Of a stretch of 64,000 nt of DNA, positions 7,523-16,768 are shown piece by piece. Every line of letters starts with the position of its first letter. The first letter of the stretch is position 1. The DNA comes from Microcystis aeruginosa FD4 (GTDB taxonomy: Bacteria; Cyanobacteriota; Cyanobacteriia; Cyanobacteriales; Microcystaceae): positions 5,022,001 through 5,086,000 of the forward strand of contig NZ_CP046973.1 of the NCBI RefSeq assembly GCF_009792235.1, written 5' to 3'. The notes under the pieces were generated by a model that did no database searches, had not been told where the DNA came from, and was given only the letters and a program-made list of their open reading frames with translations. The position numbers and the translations under genes are program-made.

Positions 7523-9271
7523 TTAAGAGGCCATGGTAGCTGCGGGACGGCGGCGGCGATAAGTACGATTGTCCGCTGGTTCCGTTGCCGCCGCTTGCAG
7601 GAGGAAAATCACTAGAGGTTGACTCTGTAACTCCCGTTTGATTAAACGTTGCAAAGTCGTCTCGATTTCGGCGCGTAAACCGGCCCAATCCTGAACCCCC
7701 GTGGCGGTTTTAAATTCACAAATGCGATCGCTTAAACAGCGTTCGATCGCCCGAATAATTAACTGATTCAGCAGCGGGATTTCCACTTTTGTCACCACAC
7801 CGCGCAAATTAATCTCTGGAGGTGCGCTTAATTGTCCCTCAGCGTTAACGAAGGCGGCGATCGTAATCACACCATCTTCGGCTAACTGTTGTCTTTCCTG
7901 CATAATGTGTTCGTGAACCACACCCGCTTGATCGACTAACTCGATTCCCGAAGGTACTGGCGCGCCGAGGCCAATGCGATCGCCAGTTAACTCGATCGTG
8001 TCACCATTTTTGACAATCACCATATTTTCGGCGGGAATCCCCATACTTTGGGCCATCTGAGCGTGTTTGACCAGCATTCGGTGTTCTCCATGCACTGGCA
8101 CAAAAAACTTCGGCCGCGTCAAAGATAGCATCAATTTATGGTCTTCTTGGGAACCATGACCAGAAACGTGAATTCCCTTATCGCGTCCGTAAACCACGTT
8201 AGCACCCTGCATCATCAGGCGATCAATTGTATTGACCACGGCGATCGTATTACCTGGAATCGGATTAGCGGAAAAGACAATTGTATCCCCCTGACGCGCA
8301 CGAATATGAGGATGTTCACCCTTAGAAATCCGCGTCATGGCCGCTAAAGGTTCCCCCTGGGAGCCTGTGGTTAAAATAACGATTTTCTCATCAGCTAAAT
8401 TGCGGGTCGCTTTCAGGGGTTCAAACAGATCATCGGGACATTTTATATACCCCAAATTGCGCGCATGAGCGATGACATTTAACATTGATCGACCCACTAC
8501 CACCACTTTTCGGTTAAATTTCTGGGCCAATTTCAACACCAGATTAATCCGATGCACCGAGGAAGCAAAAGTAGTAATCATAATCCGTCCCGTTGCTTGG
8601 TTAAAAACCCGCTCTAAACCAGGATAAACGGAAGCTTCCGAGGGAGTATAACCGGGTACTTCCGCATTAGTGGAATCACTCAATAAACATAGCACCCCTT
8701 TCTCGCCATGTTCGGCAATTTTTTGTAGATCAAAAAATTCGCCATCCACGGGAGTATGGTCAATTTTAAAATCTCCCGTGTGAATAATTACCCCTAAAGG
8801 AGTGTGAATTGCTACACAAAAACTATCGGCGATCGAGTGGGTATTGCGGATATATTCCACCATGAAAGATTTACCTAAACGCACCATTTGCCGAGGAGCA
8901 ACGGTTTCTAATTTGGTACGATTTACTAATCCTGCTTCTTCCAATTTATCCCGCAATAAAGCCATCGCTAGACGCGGACCGTAGATAATTGGTACATCAA
9001 ATTGTTTGAGATGGTAGGGAATACCACCGATATGATCTTCGTGACCGTGGGTGACGATCATTCCCTTAATTTTATGGCGATTTTCCCTTAGATAAGTCAT
9101 ATCGGGAAGCACTACATTGACCCCGTGCATATCATCGGAAGGAAAAGCTAAACCAGCATCTAGGAGAATAATCTCATCATCGTATTCAAAAACACAGGTG
9201 TTTTTGCCGATTTCGTGTAATCCTCCTAGGGGAATGATCTTTAGTTTTGCTTGGGTTTTATCTTGACTCAT
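7523..9271 (-). CDS. rnj: Ribonuclease J
   Basis: A 582-aa beta-CASP metallo-beta-lactamase RNase (exo- and endonuclease), a main mRNA- and rRNA-processing enzyme of cyanobacteria. It shows the zinc motif THGHEDHIGG near residue 75, HTGDFKIDHTP, SDSTNAEVPG, the beta-CASP region and PVHGEHRML, followed by a C-terminal oligomerization domain. The last 15 or so residues (TEPADNRTYRRRRPAATMAS) form a basic tail. The stop lies right at the edge of the heptamer repeats. No clear terminator was seen. Confidence 0.95.
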   Translation of the reverse strand: MSQDKTQAKLKIIPLGGLHEIGKNTCVFEYDDEIILLDAGLAFPSDDMHGVNVVLPDMTYLRENRHKIKGMIVTHGHEDHIGGIPYHLKQFDVPIIYGPRLAMALLRDKLEEAGLVNRTKLETVAPRQMVRLGKSFMVEYIRNTHSIADSFCVAIHTPLGVIIHTGDFKIDHTPVDGEFFDLQKIAEHGEKGVLCLLSDSTNAEVPGYTPSEASVYPGLERVFNQATGRIMITTFASSVHRINLVLKLAQKFNRKVVVVGRSMLNVIAHARNLGYIKCPDDLFEPLKATRNLADEKIVILTTGSQGEPLAAMTRISKGEHPHIRARQGDTIVFSANPIPGNTIAVVNTIDRLMMQGANVVYGRDKGIHVSGHGSQEDHKLMLSLTRPKFFVPVHGEHRMLVKHAQMAQSMGIPAENMVIVKNGDTIELTGDRIGLGAPVPSGIELVDQAGVVHEHIMQERQQLAEDGVITIAAFVNAEGQLSAPPEINLRGVVTKVEIPLLNQLIIRAIERCLSDRICEFKTATGVQDWAGLRAEIETTLQRLIKRELQSQPLVIFLLQAAATEPADNRTYRRRRPAATMAS

Positions 9272-9498
9272 TAGGTATCCTTGAATTGTAAGTTATGGTT
9301 AGTTTTCAGGTGGGTTTTGTGGACAGGAAATCTCAAAAAATGAATAGTTAGAATAAGTCGAACTAGGGAAATAAACCCTAGCTAAATTCACTTATATCAA
9401 TACTTTCTCGCCGTTCTAAACTATATTTGTTTTCTAGTTAAGCTATTAACATCATAACCTATTTCTCGAAAAAATCCTAGTTTAGTGAGCGAAATTTT

Positions 9499-10401
9499 CT
9501 AGTATTTTTCTAGATTAAAGCCAATTCTTGCATAATTTTTGCTAATCCTTCTTCGAGATCGGGACTTAAGTAACATAAAGGAAGTCTGAGACCCCCCCAC
9601 TTCCCAACCGACTAGATTTAAGGCCGCTTTAATTGGAATTGGATTAGTGGCACAGAATAAACCTTTAAACAGGGGAAATAATTTCAAGTTAATCTCGATC
9701 GCTTTGGCCGCATCTCCAGTTAATAAAGCTTGAATCATTCCTTGAATTTCTTCTCCCACTAGATGACTAGCAACACTGACCACTCCCACCGCGCCACAGG
9801 TCATCAGGGGTAAGGTGAGAAAATCATCGCCAGAATAAATAGCGAAATTTTCAGGGGTATGACAGTAAATCTTACAGGTTTGTTCTAAATTACCACTAGC
9901 TTCTTTTACCGCCACAATATTATCAACTGCTGCCAGTTTAATAATTGTTTCTGGGGTCATATTTTGACCCGTACGACCGGGGATATTATAAAGCATCACC
10001 GGCAGATCGGGACAAGCTTTGGCAATGGTCAGAAAATGCTCGTATAAACCCTCTTGGGGTGGTTTATTGTAGTAAGGAACCACTTGCAAAGAACCATCTA
10101 AACCTAGTTTAGCAGCCTGTTGGGTAGCTTCGATCGCTTCGGAAGTGCAATTAGAACCCGTCCCCGCGATCACTTTTCCCCGACCATTAACCGCTTTTTT
10201 GACAATGCTAAATAGTTCGTATTCTTCCTGCCAACTTAGAGTGGGTGATTCTCCCGTTGTTCCACAGACCACTATACCATCGCTACCGTGGGTAACTAGA
10301 TAATCGGCCAATTTTTCCACCATCCCATAATTAACTTGACCCTCGACGGTGAAGGGTGTCACCATCGCCGTAATTACTCGTCCAAAATATGTTTCACTCA
10401 T
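9499..10401 (-). CDS. dapA: 4-hydroxy-tetrahydrodipicolinate synthase, C-terminus frameshifted
   Basis: A 300-aa TIM-barrel lyase that condenses pyruvate with aspartate semialdehyde in lysine and diaminopimelate synthesis. Motifs: GTTGESPTL, PYYNKPPQEGLYEHF, LYNIPGRTG, and the Schiff-base lysine in IVAVKEASGN. From NLVGWEVGG onward the reading leaves the family sequence. On the minus strand a G7 run (9592-9598) precedes it. With six G the frame would read LRLPLCYLSPDLEEGLAKIM and end at 9510, the expected C-terminus. So the last 40 or so residues are scrambled by a +1 homopolymer event or a sequencing error. The catalytic residues are upstream and intact. asd, the preceding enzyme of the pathway, lies just upstream on the same strand. 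Confidence 0.92.
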   Translation of the reverse strand: MSETYFGRVITAMVTPFTVEGQVNYGMVEKLADYLVTHGSDGIVVCGTTGESPTLSWQEEYELFSIVKKAVNGRGKVIAGTGSNCTSEAIEATQQAAKLGLDGSLQVVPYYNKPPQEGLYEHFLTIAKACPDLPVMLYNIPGRTGQNMTPETIIKLAAVDNIVAVKEASGNLEQTCKIYCHTPENFAIYSGDDFLTLPLMTCGAVGVVSVASHLVGEEIQGMIQALLTGDAAKAIEINLKLFPLFKGLFCATNPIPIKAALNLVGWEVGGSQTSFMLLKSRSRRRISKNYARIGFNLEKY

Positions 10402-10623
10402 TGATCAGTTATTAGTTATCAGTTATCAGCTTCTGAAGGCAAGAGGCAATAGGCTCCCAAAAAAAGGTTAGAAACTAAGTACATCGAAGCTTTTAGCCTA
10501 ACAAATCGAGTTATCAGTTTTTGAGCGATCAGCAATTAGCTTTCAGACTTTATTTATCCGATTAATTAGCTATTTTTCTAGTTATCATCGCCTTGGTCTA
10601 GCTGATGGCTGATAGCTTAATTA
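10402..10623. repeat. dapA-asd gap with heptamer repeats
   Basis: A short gap with AGTTATCAG/AGTTATTAG units next to the dapA start (10403-10432) and further degenerate copies. No gene was seen. The repeats may separate the transcription of asd and dapA or may be neutral. Confidence 0.6.
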
Positions 10624-11661
10624 TCAAACTGTTGCTAATCTTGAACCGACGAGATTTTTCTTAACTAAAAGTTCGGCAATTTGTACAGCATTTAAAGCCG
10701 CACCCTTGCGAATTTGATCGCCGCATAGCCACAATTCTAGTCCGTTAGGATGGGAGATATCTTGACGAATGCGTCCCACTAATACTTCATCGCGACCGGT
10801 GGCATCAATTGGCATGGGAAAATAATTAGCGTCCCAATCTTCCACTAATTTTACCCCCGGAGCGGACTGAAGAATTTCTCTGGCCTTCAGCACAGAAAAA
10901 GGCCGACTAAATTCTAGGTTAACCGATTCCGAATGGGCCCGCAGGACGGGAACCCTCACACAGGTGGCGCTAACCCGCAGCTCTGGACAAGCAAAAATCT
11001 TGCGTGTCTCATTCACCATTTTCATTTCTTCCTCGCAGTACCCTTGACCATTAATCGGGGTATTGTGGGGAAAAAGATTAAAAGCGAGGGGATAGGGGAA
11101 GGAATTAGTGGGAGGTTGCCGATGCTCAAGAATTGCTTGTGCTTGCTGTTTTACCTCCTCCATCGCTCGCGCTCCCGCACCACTAGCGGACTGATAAGTA
11201 GAAACTACTACTCGCTCGATCGCCTGTACTTGGTGAAGAGGCCAGATCGCCACTCCTAAAAGAATTGTCGTACAGTTGGGATTAGCGATAATGCCCCGGT
11301 GATTGTCCACACTGTCGGGATTGATTTCCGGGACAACCAGAGGCACTTCCGGATTCATGCGAAAAGCGCTGGAGTTATCGATAATTGTCGCACCGGACTC
11401 GACAATAGTTTTCGCCCAAGCTTTCGAGGTGGACCCCCCCGCAGAAGCGAGAACAATATCCACGTCCTGAAAAGAGCGCTCGTTTACCGCTTCGATTAGG
11501 AGACTTTCGCCCCGAAAATTGAGGGTTTTTCCAGCAGAACGCTCGGAAGCCAGTAATTTTAGACTAGCGAGAGGGAATTGACGACTAGCTAATAACTCTA
11601 GTAATTCCGTTCCCACGGCCCCGGTGGCCCCTAAAATAGCGACCCGTACTTTTTGACTCAA
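10624..11661 (-). CDS. asd: Aspartate-semialdehyde dehydrogenase
   Basis: A 345-aa NADP-dependent enzyme that reduces aspartyl-4-phosphate to aspartate semialdehyde, the branch point to lysine, methionine and threonine. Motifs: N-terminal Rossmann ILGATGAVGTELLELL, LASAGGSTSKAW, and the active-site Cys in IANPNCTTILLG. Length and order match the bacterial family. Its product is the substrate of DapA, encoded 220 nt downstream on the same strand. Confidence 0.95.
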   Translation of the reverse strand: MSQKVRVAILGATGAVGTELLELLASRQFPLASLKLLASERSAGKTLNFRGESLLIEAVNERSFQDVDIVLASAGGSTSKAWAKTIVESGATIIDNSSAFRMNPEVPLVVPEINPDSVDNHRGIIANPNCTTILLGVAIWPLHQVQAIERVVVSTYQSASGAGARAMEEVKQQAQAILEHRQPPTNSFPYPLAFNLFPHNTPINGQGYCEEEMKMVNETRKIFACPELRVSATCVRVPVLRAHSESVNLEFSRPFSVLKAREILQSAPGVKLVEDWDANYFPMPIDATGRDEVLVGRIRQDISHPNGLELWLCGDQIRKGAALNAVQIAELLVKKNLVGSRLATV

Positions 11662-11985
11662 ATTGTGTAACCTCCTGACGAGTTGGGTGATGATAATGAT
11701 CCGAAGAAATCGTTAAAGTAAAAAATCTTTTTTGTCCACCGAGTTATCCTAAAACTTGGATTGATCGGCCTTTGATCAGCAAAATTTTCTGATTGGGCTT
11801 AACTGCCCCAAAAACGGAATAAATTAAATATACCCCATTGACCGCTAAAATAAAAAGATTGTGAGAGCTTGGGGAGCAACTGCAGCTATTCCCCTAGAAT
11901 ATCATGAGCGGGACGGATCCACCGCAGGCGTAAACACCGCTCACCCTATTATAAACGTTCCTTGTCGTAAGAGCTAGAAAAATCA
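11662..11985 (+). promoter_or_regulatory. Divergent intergenic region / trigger factor 5' leader
   Basis: This gap separates asd (minus) from tig (plus) and must hold both promoters. A potential hairpin lies at about 11903-11944, where TGAGCGG and CCGCTCA are complementary arms. It sits about 40 nt before the tig ATG and could be a leader structure. No known riboswitch was recognised. Confidence 0.4.
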
Positions 11986-13377
11986 ATGAAAGTTATTCAG
12001 GAAAAGCTTCCTGCCAGTCAGATAGGTTTAGAAATTGAAATTCCCGCCGAAACCACGAAAAACACCCACGAGAAAGTGGTAAATAATTTAGCGAAGTCGG
12101 CCAATATACCTGGTTTTCGCCCCGGGAAAGTTCCCCGTCAGATTCTTCTGCAAAGATTGGGAACTAAAGCGGTAAAAGCGGCAGTAATTGAGGAATTAAT
12201 CGAAAATTGCCTCGAATCTGCCCTAAAACAGGAGGGTATCGAGTCCCTGGGTAATCCCCAGCTATTGTCTCAGTTTGAGGATTTGATCGCTGCCTATGAA
12301 CCGGGTAAAGCTTTGACTTTTTCAGTTTCCGTGGATGTGGCCCCGACAATTATTCTCGGAGATTACGAAAATCTGAGCGTTACTGCCGAAGAAACCGTTT
12401 ATGATCCCGAATCCGTGGAAAATTGGTTTAAAGAGCGTCAAGAACAGTTAGCGACATTGGTTCCCGTGGAAGATCGCGGGGCGCAGCTGGGAGATGTGGC
12501 GATCGTTGATTATCGGGGAAAATCCGCCGAAACTGGCGAAGATATCCCGGATATTGACGGCGAAGATCTGCGGGTGGATATGGAAGCAGGACGCTTTATC
12601 GAGGGGATGGTGGAAGGAATTGTCGGCATGAAACCGGAAGAAGTCAAAGAGATGACTTTAACTTTCCCGGAAGATTATCCCAAAGAAGATGTGGCAGCAA
12701 AAGCGGTAATTTTTACCATTACGATGAAAGAGTTAAAAGCCAAGGAATTACCAGAGCTTGACGACGATTTTGCCCAAGAAGTCAGCGATCAGGAGACAAT
12801 CGCCGAATTAAGAGCAAGTTTAGAGAAACGTTTCCAAGAACAAGCGGAGAAGGAAACCAAAGACAGCATTTATGACGCTTTAACCAAGGAATTAGTCAAG
12901 GGTGCGACTTTAGATTTACCGGAGACCCTGATCGAAAAGGAAGTGACGCAAATTTTGACCCAAAGCTTCATGCAGTTCCAACAAATGGGGCTAGATGTCA
13001 ACCAGTTGTTTACAAAAGATAATATTCCCAAACTGCGGGAAAACGCCCGTCCCGATGCGATCGAAAGTCTGAAACAGACTCTCGTGGTGCAGGAATTGGC
13101 TAAAGTCGCAGGTATTGAAGTTAGTCCCGAAGCGGTAACGGAAAAAATCGCTAAAATCATGGCGCAATTGTCCGATCGCGACATAGATAAGCAGCGTCTA
13201 GAGGCGGTGATCACCGAAGAAATGCTGGCGGAAAACACCCTAGAATGGCTGAAGGAAAAAGCTACTATCACCCTCGTCCCCAAAGGTTCCCTAGAGGAGG
13301 AAGCAAGCGAGGAGGAGGAAACAGAAGAAACCTTAGCAGCCACCGACGTGGAAGTGTTGGCAGCAGAGGAAGAATAA
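11986..13377 (+). CDS. tig: Trigger factor (ribosome-associated chaperone)
   Basis: A 463-aa protein with the three trigger-factor parts: an N-terminal ribosome-binding domain with the signature PGFRPGKVPRQ (about residues 43-53), a central FKBP-type peptidyl-prolyl isomerase domain (about 160-250), and a helical C-terminal chaperone domain ending in a strongly acidic tail rich in Glu (from about residue 438). It binds ribosomes at the exit tunnel and shields nascent chains. It precedes clpP and clpX, the usual arrangement of this chaperone-protease cluster. Confidence 0.95.
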   Translation: MKVIQEKLPASQIGLEIEIPAETTKNTHEKVVNNLAKSANIPGFRPGKVPRQILLQRLGTKAVKAAVIEELIENCLESALKQEGIESLGNPQLLSQFEDLIAAYEPGKALTFSVSVDVAPTIILGDYENLSVTAEETVYDPESVENWFKERQEQLATLVPVEDRGAQLGDVAIVDYRGKSAETGEDIPDIDGEDLRVDMEAGRFIEGMVEGIVGMKPEEVKEMTLTFPEDYPKEDVAAKAVIFTITMKELKAKELPELDDDFAQEVSDQETIAELRASLEKRFQEQAEKETKDSIYDALTKELVKGATLDLPETLIEKEVTQILTQSFMQFQQMGLDVNQLFTKDNIPKLRENARPDAIESLKQTLVVQELAKVAGIEVSPEAVTEKIAKIMAQLSDRDIDKQRLEAVITEEMLAENTLEWLKEKATITLVPKGSLEEEASEEEETEETLAATDVEVLAAEEE

Positions 13378-13643
13378 CCGTAAGGAGTTAGCAGTCGTGT
13401 TGGGTGTTGGGGTGTTGGGGTTTTAGGGTATTGCTTGAATTCCCCCATTCCCCCATTCCCCCATTCCCTGATCACTGATAACTGCTCACTGATAACTGAT
13501 AACTGATCACTGATTCCTGCCAACCGGGGGAAACTTAGGGCATAATGGATGGACAGAAGTGCTAAAGATGCTTAACATTTGCCAATAAAAGCTCCACAGC
13601 CAAGCAAAACCCCTAAGATTGTGATAGCGGAACCGAAAAAATT
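13378..13643. repeat. tig-clpP gap with C-rich and heptamer repeats
   Basis: Contains a GTTGGGGT stretch near 13400, CCCCCATT repeated in tandem at about 13441-13467, and ACTGATAACTGCTC-type heptamer repeats to about 13515. The clpP promoter probably lies between 13520 and 13643. Confidence 0.7.
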
Positions 13644-14345
13644 ATGCTCGAATCGAGATCACCTGACTACCCAATTACCAGTAATTGTCGCCCTGCTATC
13701 TACGCTAACACGGGGAGAAACTCCCTAGCTAACGTTTTACCCGTGGTCATCGAACAGTCTGGCATGGGTGAACGGGCTTTTGATATCTATTCTCGACTCT
13801 TGCGTGAGAGAATCGTCTTTTTGGGAACTCCCGTCGATGATCAGGTCGCTGATTCGATCGTTGCCCAACTTCTCTACTTGGAAGCAGAAGATCCCGAAAA
13901 AGATATCCAACTCTATATCAACTCCCCCGGCGGTTCCGTTTATGCCGGACTAGCTATCTACGACACCATGCAACAAATTCGCCCCAACGTGGTGACAATT
14001 TGTTTCGGTTTAGCCGCTAGTATGGGAGCATTCCTGCTTTGTGGTGGCGCGGCAGGTAAACGGATGTCCCTACCCAGTAGCCGGATCATGATTCACCAAC
14101 CCCTCGGCGGCGCCCAAGGTCAAGCCAGCGATATCGCCATTCAGGCCAAAGAGATCCTATATATTAAACAGAGACTCAACACCATGCTGGCTCACCACAC
14201 TGGTCAACCCTACGATCGCATCGCCAACGACACCGAACGGGACTTTTTCATGTCCGCCGTCGAAGCCAAAGAATATGGGTTAATCGATCAGGTGATTTCC
14301 CGTCCCGAACTGCCCGATCCTACCGTTCCCGTTACTTCCCTGTAA
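13644..14345 (+). CDS. clpP: ATP-dependent Clp protease proteolytic subunit
   Basis: A 233-aa serine protease subunit. Catalytic Ser is in GLAASMGAFLL, His in MIHQPLGGAQGQ, and Asp in NDTERDFFMS. LYINSPGGSVYAGLAIYDTMQ is the oxyanion-loop region. ClpP forms tetradecamers that degrade substrates unfolded by ClpX or ClpC. The N-terminus is about 35 residues longer than in short ClpPs, so a later start such as Met-41 is possible. It lies 7 nt before clpX, clearly one operon. Confidence 0.95.
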   Translation: MLESRSPDYPITSNCRPAIYANTGRNSLANVLPVVIEQSGMGERAFDIYSRLLRERIVFLGTPVDDQVADSIVAQLLYLEAEDPEKDIQLYINSPGGSVYAGLAIYDTMQQIRPNVVTICFGLAASMGAFLLCGGAAGKRMSLPSSRIMIHQPLGGAQGQASDIAIQAKEILYIKQRLNTMLAHHTGQPYDRIANDTERDFFMSAVEAKEYGLIDQVISRPELPDPTVPVTSL

Positions 14346-14352
14346 ATAAACT

Positions 14353-15687
14353 ATGTCTAAATACGACTCCCACCTCAAGTGTTCATTTTGCGGCAAATCC
14401 CAGGAACAAGTGCGAAAATTAATCGCCGGGCCGGGGGTCTATATTTGTGACGAGTGTGTGGAACTCTGTAACGAAATTCTCGATGAGGAATTGATGGAAC
14501 CGCCCAGTCCGGTCGCCCCAGTGGAGGAACGTCCCAACAAACGGCGATCGGGCCAAAATAAAACCACTTGGGAACAAATTCCCAAACCAAGAGAGATTAA
14601 AAAATACCTCGATGACTACGTTATTGGTCAAAATGAGGCGAAAAAAGTGCTTTCTGTGGCCGTTTATAACCATTACAAACGCCTCAAAGATATCCAAACC
14701 CAAAAAGCCAGTGGCGGCAATCCGGAAGATAGCATCGAACTGCAAAAATCCAATATTCTGTTAATTGGTCCCACAGGATCGGGAAAAACCCTTCTAGCTC
14801 AAACTCTGGCTAAAATCCTCGATGTACCTTTTGCCGTCGCCGATGCCACCACTTTAACCGAGGCCGGTTATGTGGGGGAAGATGTGGAAAATATTCTCTT
14901 GCGTCTGTTACAAGTGGCAGATTTAGACGTGGAAGAGGCGCAACGGGGCATTATCTACATCGATGAAATCGATAAAATTGCCCGCAAGAGCGAAAATACC
15001 TCGATTACCCGGGATGTGTCCGGAGAAGGGGTTCAGCAAGCTTTACTGAAAATGTTAGAGGGAACGATCGCCAATGTTCCCCCCCAAGGCGGCCGCAAAC
15101 ACCCCTATCAGGATTGTATTCAGATTGACACCAGCAATATCCTGTTTATCTGCGGTGGGGCGTTTGTCGGTTTAGATAAGGTGATCGATCAGCGTCTCGG
15201 TAAAAAATCCATGGGCTTTATTCAACCGGGAGATAGCCAAGCTAGTAAGGATAAGGTAGCGGCAGGGTTATTAAAACAAATGACTCCCGATGATTTAGTC
15301 AAATTTGGCATGATTCCAGAGTTTGTCGGTCGGATTCCCGTCTTGGCGGCTCTTTCACCCCTGGATGAGGAAGCTTTAATCGCTATCCTGACGCAACCCC
15401 GCAACGCTTTGGTGAAACAGTATCAAAAACTGTTGAAGATGGACAATGTACAGTTAGAGTTTAAATCCGATGCCGTCCTAGCGATCGCCCAAGAGGCCTA
15501 TCGTCGCAAAACTGGGGCCCGGGCCCTACGGGGTATTGTGGAAGAATTAATGCTCGATGTCATGTACGAATTGCCCTCGCGCAAAGACGTGAAACGCTGT
15601 TTAATCACCCGCGAAATGGTGGAAAAACGTTCCACGGCAGATCTATTGGTTCATCCTTCCTCTTTACCCAGTCAAGAATCCGCTTAA
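14353..15687 (+). CDS. clpX: ATP-dependent Clp protease ATP-binding subunit ClpX
   Basis: A 444-aa AAA+ unfoldase that feeds ClpP. The N-terminal C4 zinc-binding domain shows CSFCGKSQ...CDECVELC (residues 10-38). The Walker A is GPTGSGKT, the Walker B IIYIDEIDKIA, the ClpP-binding loop falls around the GFIQPG region, and the C-terminus has the sensor-2 GARALRGIVEELM. Length is typical. It directly follows clpP. Confidence 0.96.
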   Translation: MSKYDSHLKCSFCGKSQEQVRKLIAGPGVYICDECVELCNEILDEELMEPPSPVAPVEERPNKRRSGQNKTTWEQIPKPREIKKYLDDYVIGQNEAKKVLSVAVYNHYKRLKDIQTQKASGGNPEDSIELQKSNILLIGPTGSGKTLLAQTLAKILDVPFAVADATTLTEAGYVGEDVENILLRLLQVADLDVEEAQRGIIYIDEIDKIARKSENTSITRDVSGEGVQQALLKMLEGTIANVPPQGGRKHPYQDCIQIDTSNILFICGGAFVGLDKVIDQRLGKKSMGFIQPGDSQASKDKVAAGLLKQMTPDDLVKFGMIPEFVGRIPVLAALSPLDEEALIAILTQPRNALVKQYQKLLKMDNVQLEFKSDAVLAIAQEAYRRKTGARALRGIVEELMLDVMYELPSRKDVKRCLITREMVEKRSTADLLVHPSSLPSQESA

Positions 15688-15708
15688 GGGGAAAAATCGA
15701 GGTTAACC

Positions 15709-15918
15709 ATGCTGAACACCGTTCCCGCGATCATCAAAGAAGGCCGGATCGAACTCCTCGAATCTGTGCCGATTCCAGAGGGTACTAGGGTTTTAGTCAC
15801 CCTCATCCCGGAGGAGACAAACTCGGATTTCTGGCAAAAAGTCAGCGAAACTGCTCTCGCTAAGATTTGGGATAATCTGGAAGACGACATCTATCATGAA
15901 AACTCAAATAATCGATAA
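15709..15918 (+). CDS. DUF104-type antitoxin, apparently orphan
   Basis: A 69-aa protein beginning MLNTVPAIIKEGRIELLESVPIPEGTRVLVTLIPEE. This AbrB-like beta fold with the 'KEGRIELLE...PEGTRVLVT' pattern is typical of cyanobacterial DUF104 antitoxins. Such genes normally precede a PIN toxin with overlap. Here the overlapping downstream gene (by 23 nt) is an alpha/beta hydrolase, so the toxin seems to have been lost or replaced. It starts 21 nt after clpX and may be read through from that operon. Confidence 0.75.
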   Translation: MLNTVPAIIKEGRIELLESVPIPEGTRVLVTLIPEETNSDFWQKVSETALAKIWDNLEDDIYHENSNNR

Positions 15919-16753
15919 AACAATCACTGTCCGCGGTGTTCCCCACTATTACGAGTGGATTCGGCAATCGGAATCTGTTCAGAAAAAGCCGGTGATGGTG
16001 TTTATTCATGGTTGGGGAGGTTCGGGACGCTATTGGCGATCAACGGCTGCGGCAATTTGCGATCGCTTTGATTGTTTGTTGTACGATATGCGCGGTTTTG
16101 GTCGGTCTAAATTACCAGAAAAATCTCTTGATCTTTCCTACGATTTAGAAGAATATGCCCTTGATCTTGCATTGTTTTTAGATAGTTTGGAAATTGAAAA
16201 AGTCTATCTCAATAGTCACTCTATGGGGGCATCGGTGGCGACTTTTTTTATTACTATGTATCCCGAAAGAGTGGTCAAAGCAATTTTAACCTGTAATGGT
16301 ATTTTTGAGTATAATAAGGCGGCTTTTGCTGCCTTCCATAAATTCGGTAAGTATGTGGTACAGTTTCGTTATGATTGGTTTTTAAAAGTACCTTTTGCCG
16401 ATCGATTATTTATGGCGAGATTTCTGCATCGATCGATCCCAAAATCAGAAAGAATTGCTTTTTTAGAAGATTTTTTAGCGGCAGATTACGAGGCCGCCCT
16501 AGGCACAATTTATACATCTGTGAGTAAAAAAGCAGTGGAAATTATGCCTGGTAAATTTGCTGAGATTAAGGTACCAACTCTTTTAGTATCAGGGGAAAAA
16601 GATATTATTATCCCTGCCAAAATGGGTAAAATGGCGGCGGATTTGAATAATAATATCCAGTATGTGGAGATGGCTAATACCGCTCACTTTCCCATGTTAG
16701 AAGATGCCCCTACTTATCTCAAAAAATTGCAAGATTTTTTAGAAATTAATTAG
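15896..16753 (+). CDS. Alpha/beta hydrolase
   Basis: A 285-aa alpha/beta-fold hydrolase: oxyanion motif HGWGGSGRYW, nucleophile elbow NSHSMGAS (Ser-His-Ser-Met-Gly), acid in VSGEKDIIIPAKMG, and catalytic His in NTAHFPMLED. The substrate is unknown; esterases, haloperoxidase-like and C-C hydrolases share this layout. It has no signal peptide. A 297-bp internal part (16361-16657) is duplicated at 20535-20832 as a nonfunctional fragment. The base composition is more AT-rich than in clpX next door. Confidence 0.88.
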   Translation: MKTQIIDKTITVRGVPHYYEWIRQSESVQKKPVMVFIHGWGGSGRYWRSTAAAICDRFDCLLYDMRGFGRSKLPEKSLDLSYDLEEYALDLALFLDSLEIEKVYLNSHSMGASVATFFITMYPERVVKAILTCNGIFEYNKAAFAAFHKFGKYVVQFRYDWFLKVPFADRLFMARFLHRSIPKSERIAFLEDFLAADYEAALGTIYTSVSKKAVEIMPGKFAEIKVPTLLVSGEKDIIIPAKMGKMAADLNNNIQYVEMANTAHFPMLEDAPTYLKKLQDFLEIN

Positions 16754-16768
16754 GGTTTGCTAGGGGAA

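Noticed and set aside
12870..13523. 217-codon minus-strand frame opposite trigger factor
   Set aside because: Ser-rich shadow of the tig coding strand, running into repeats.
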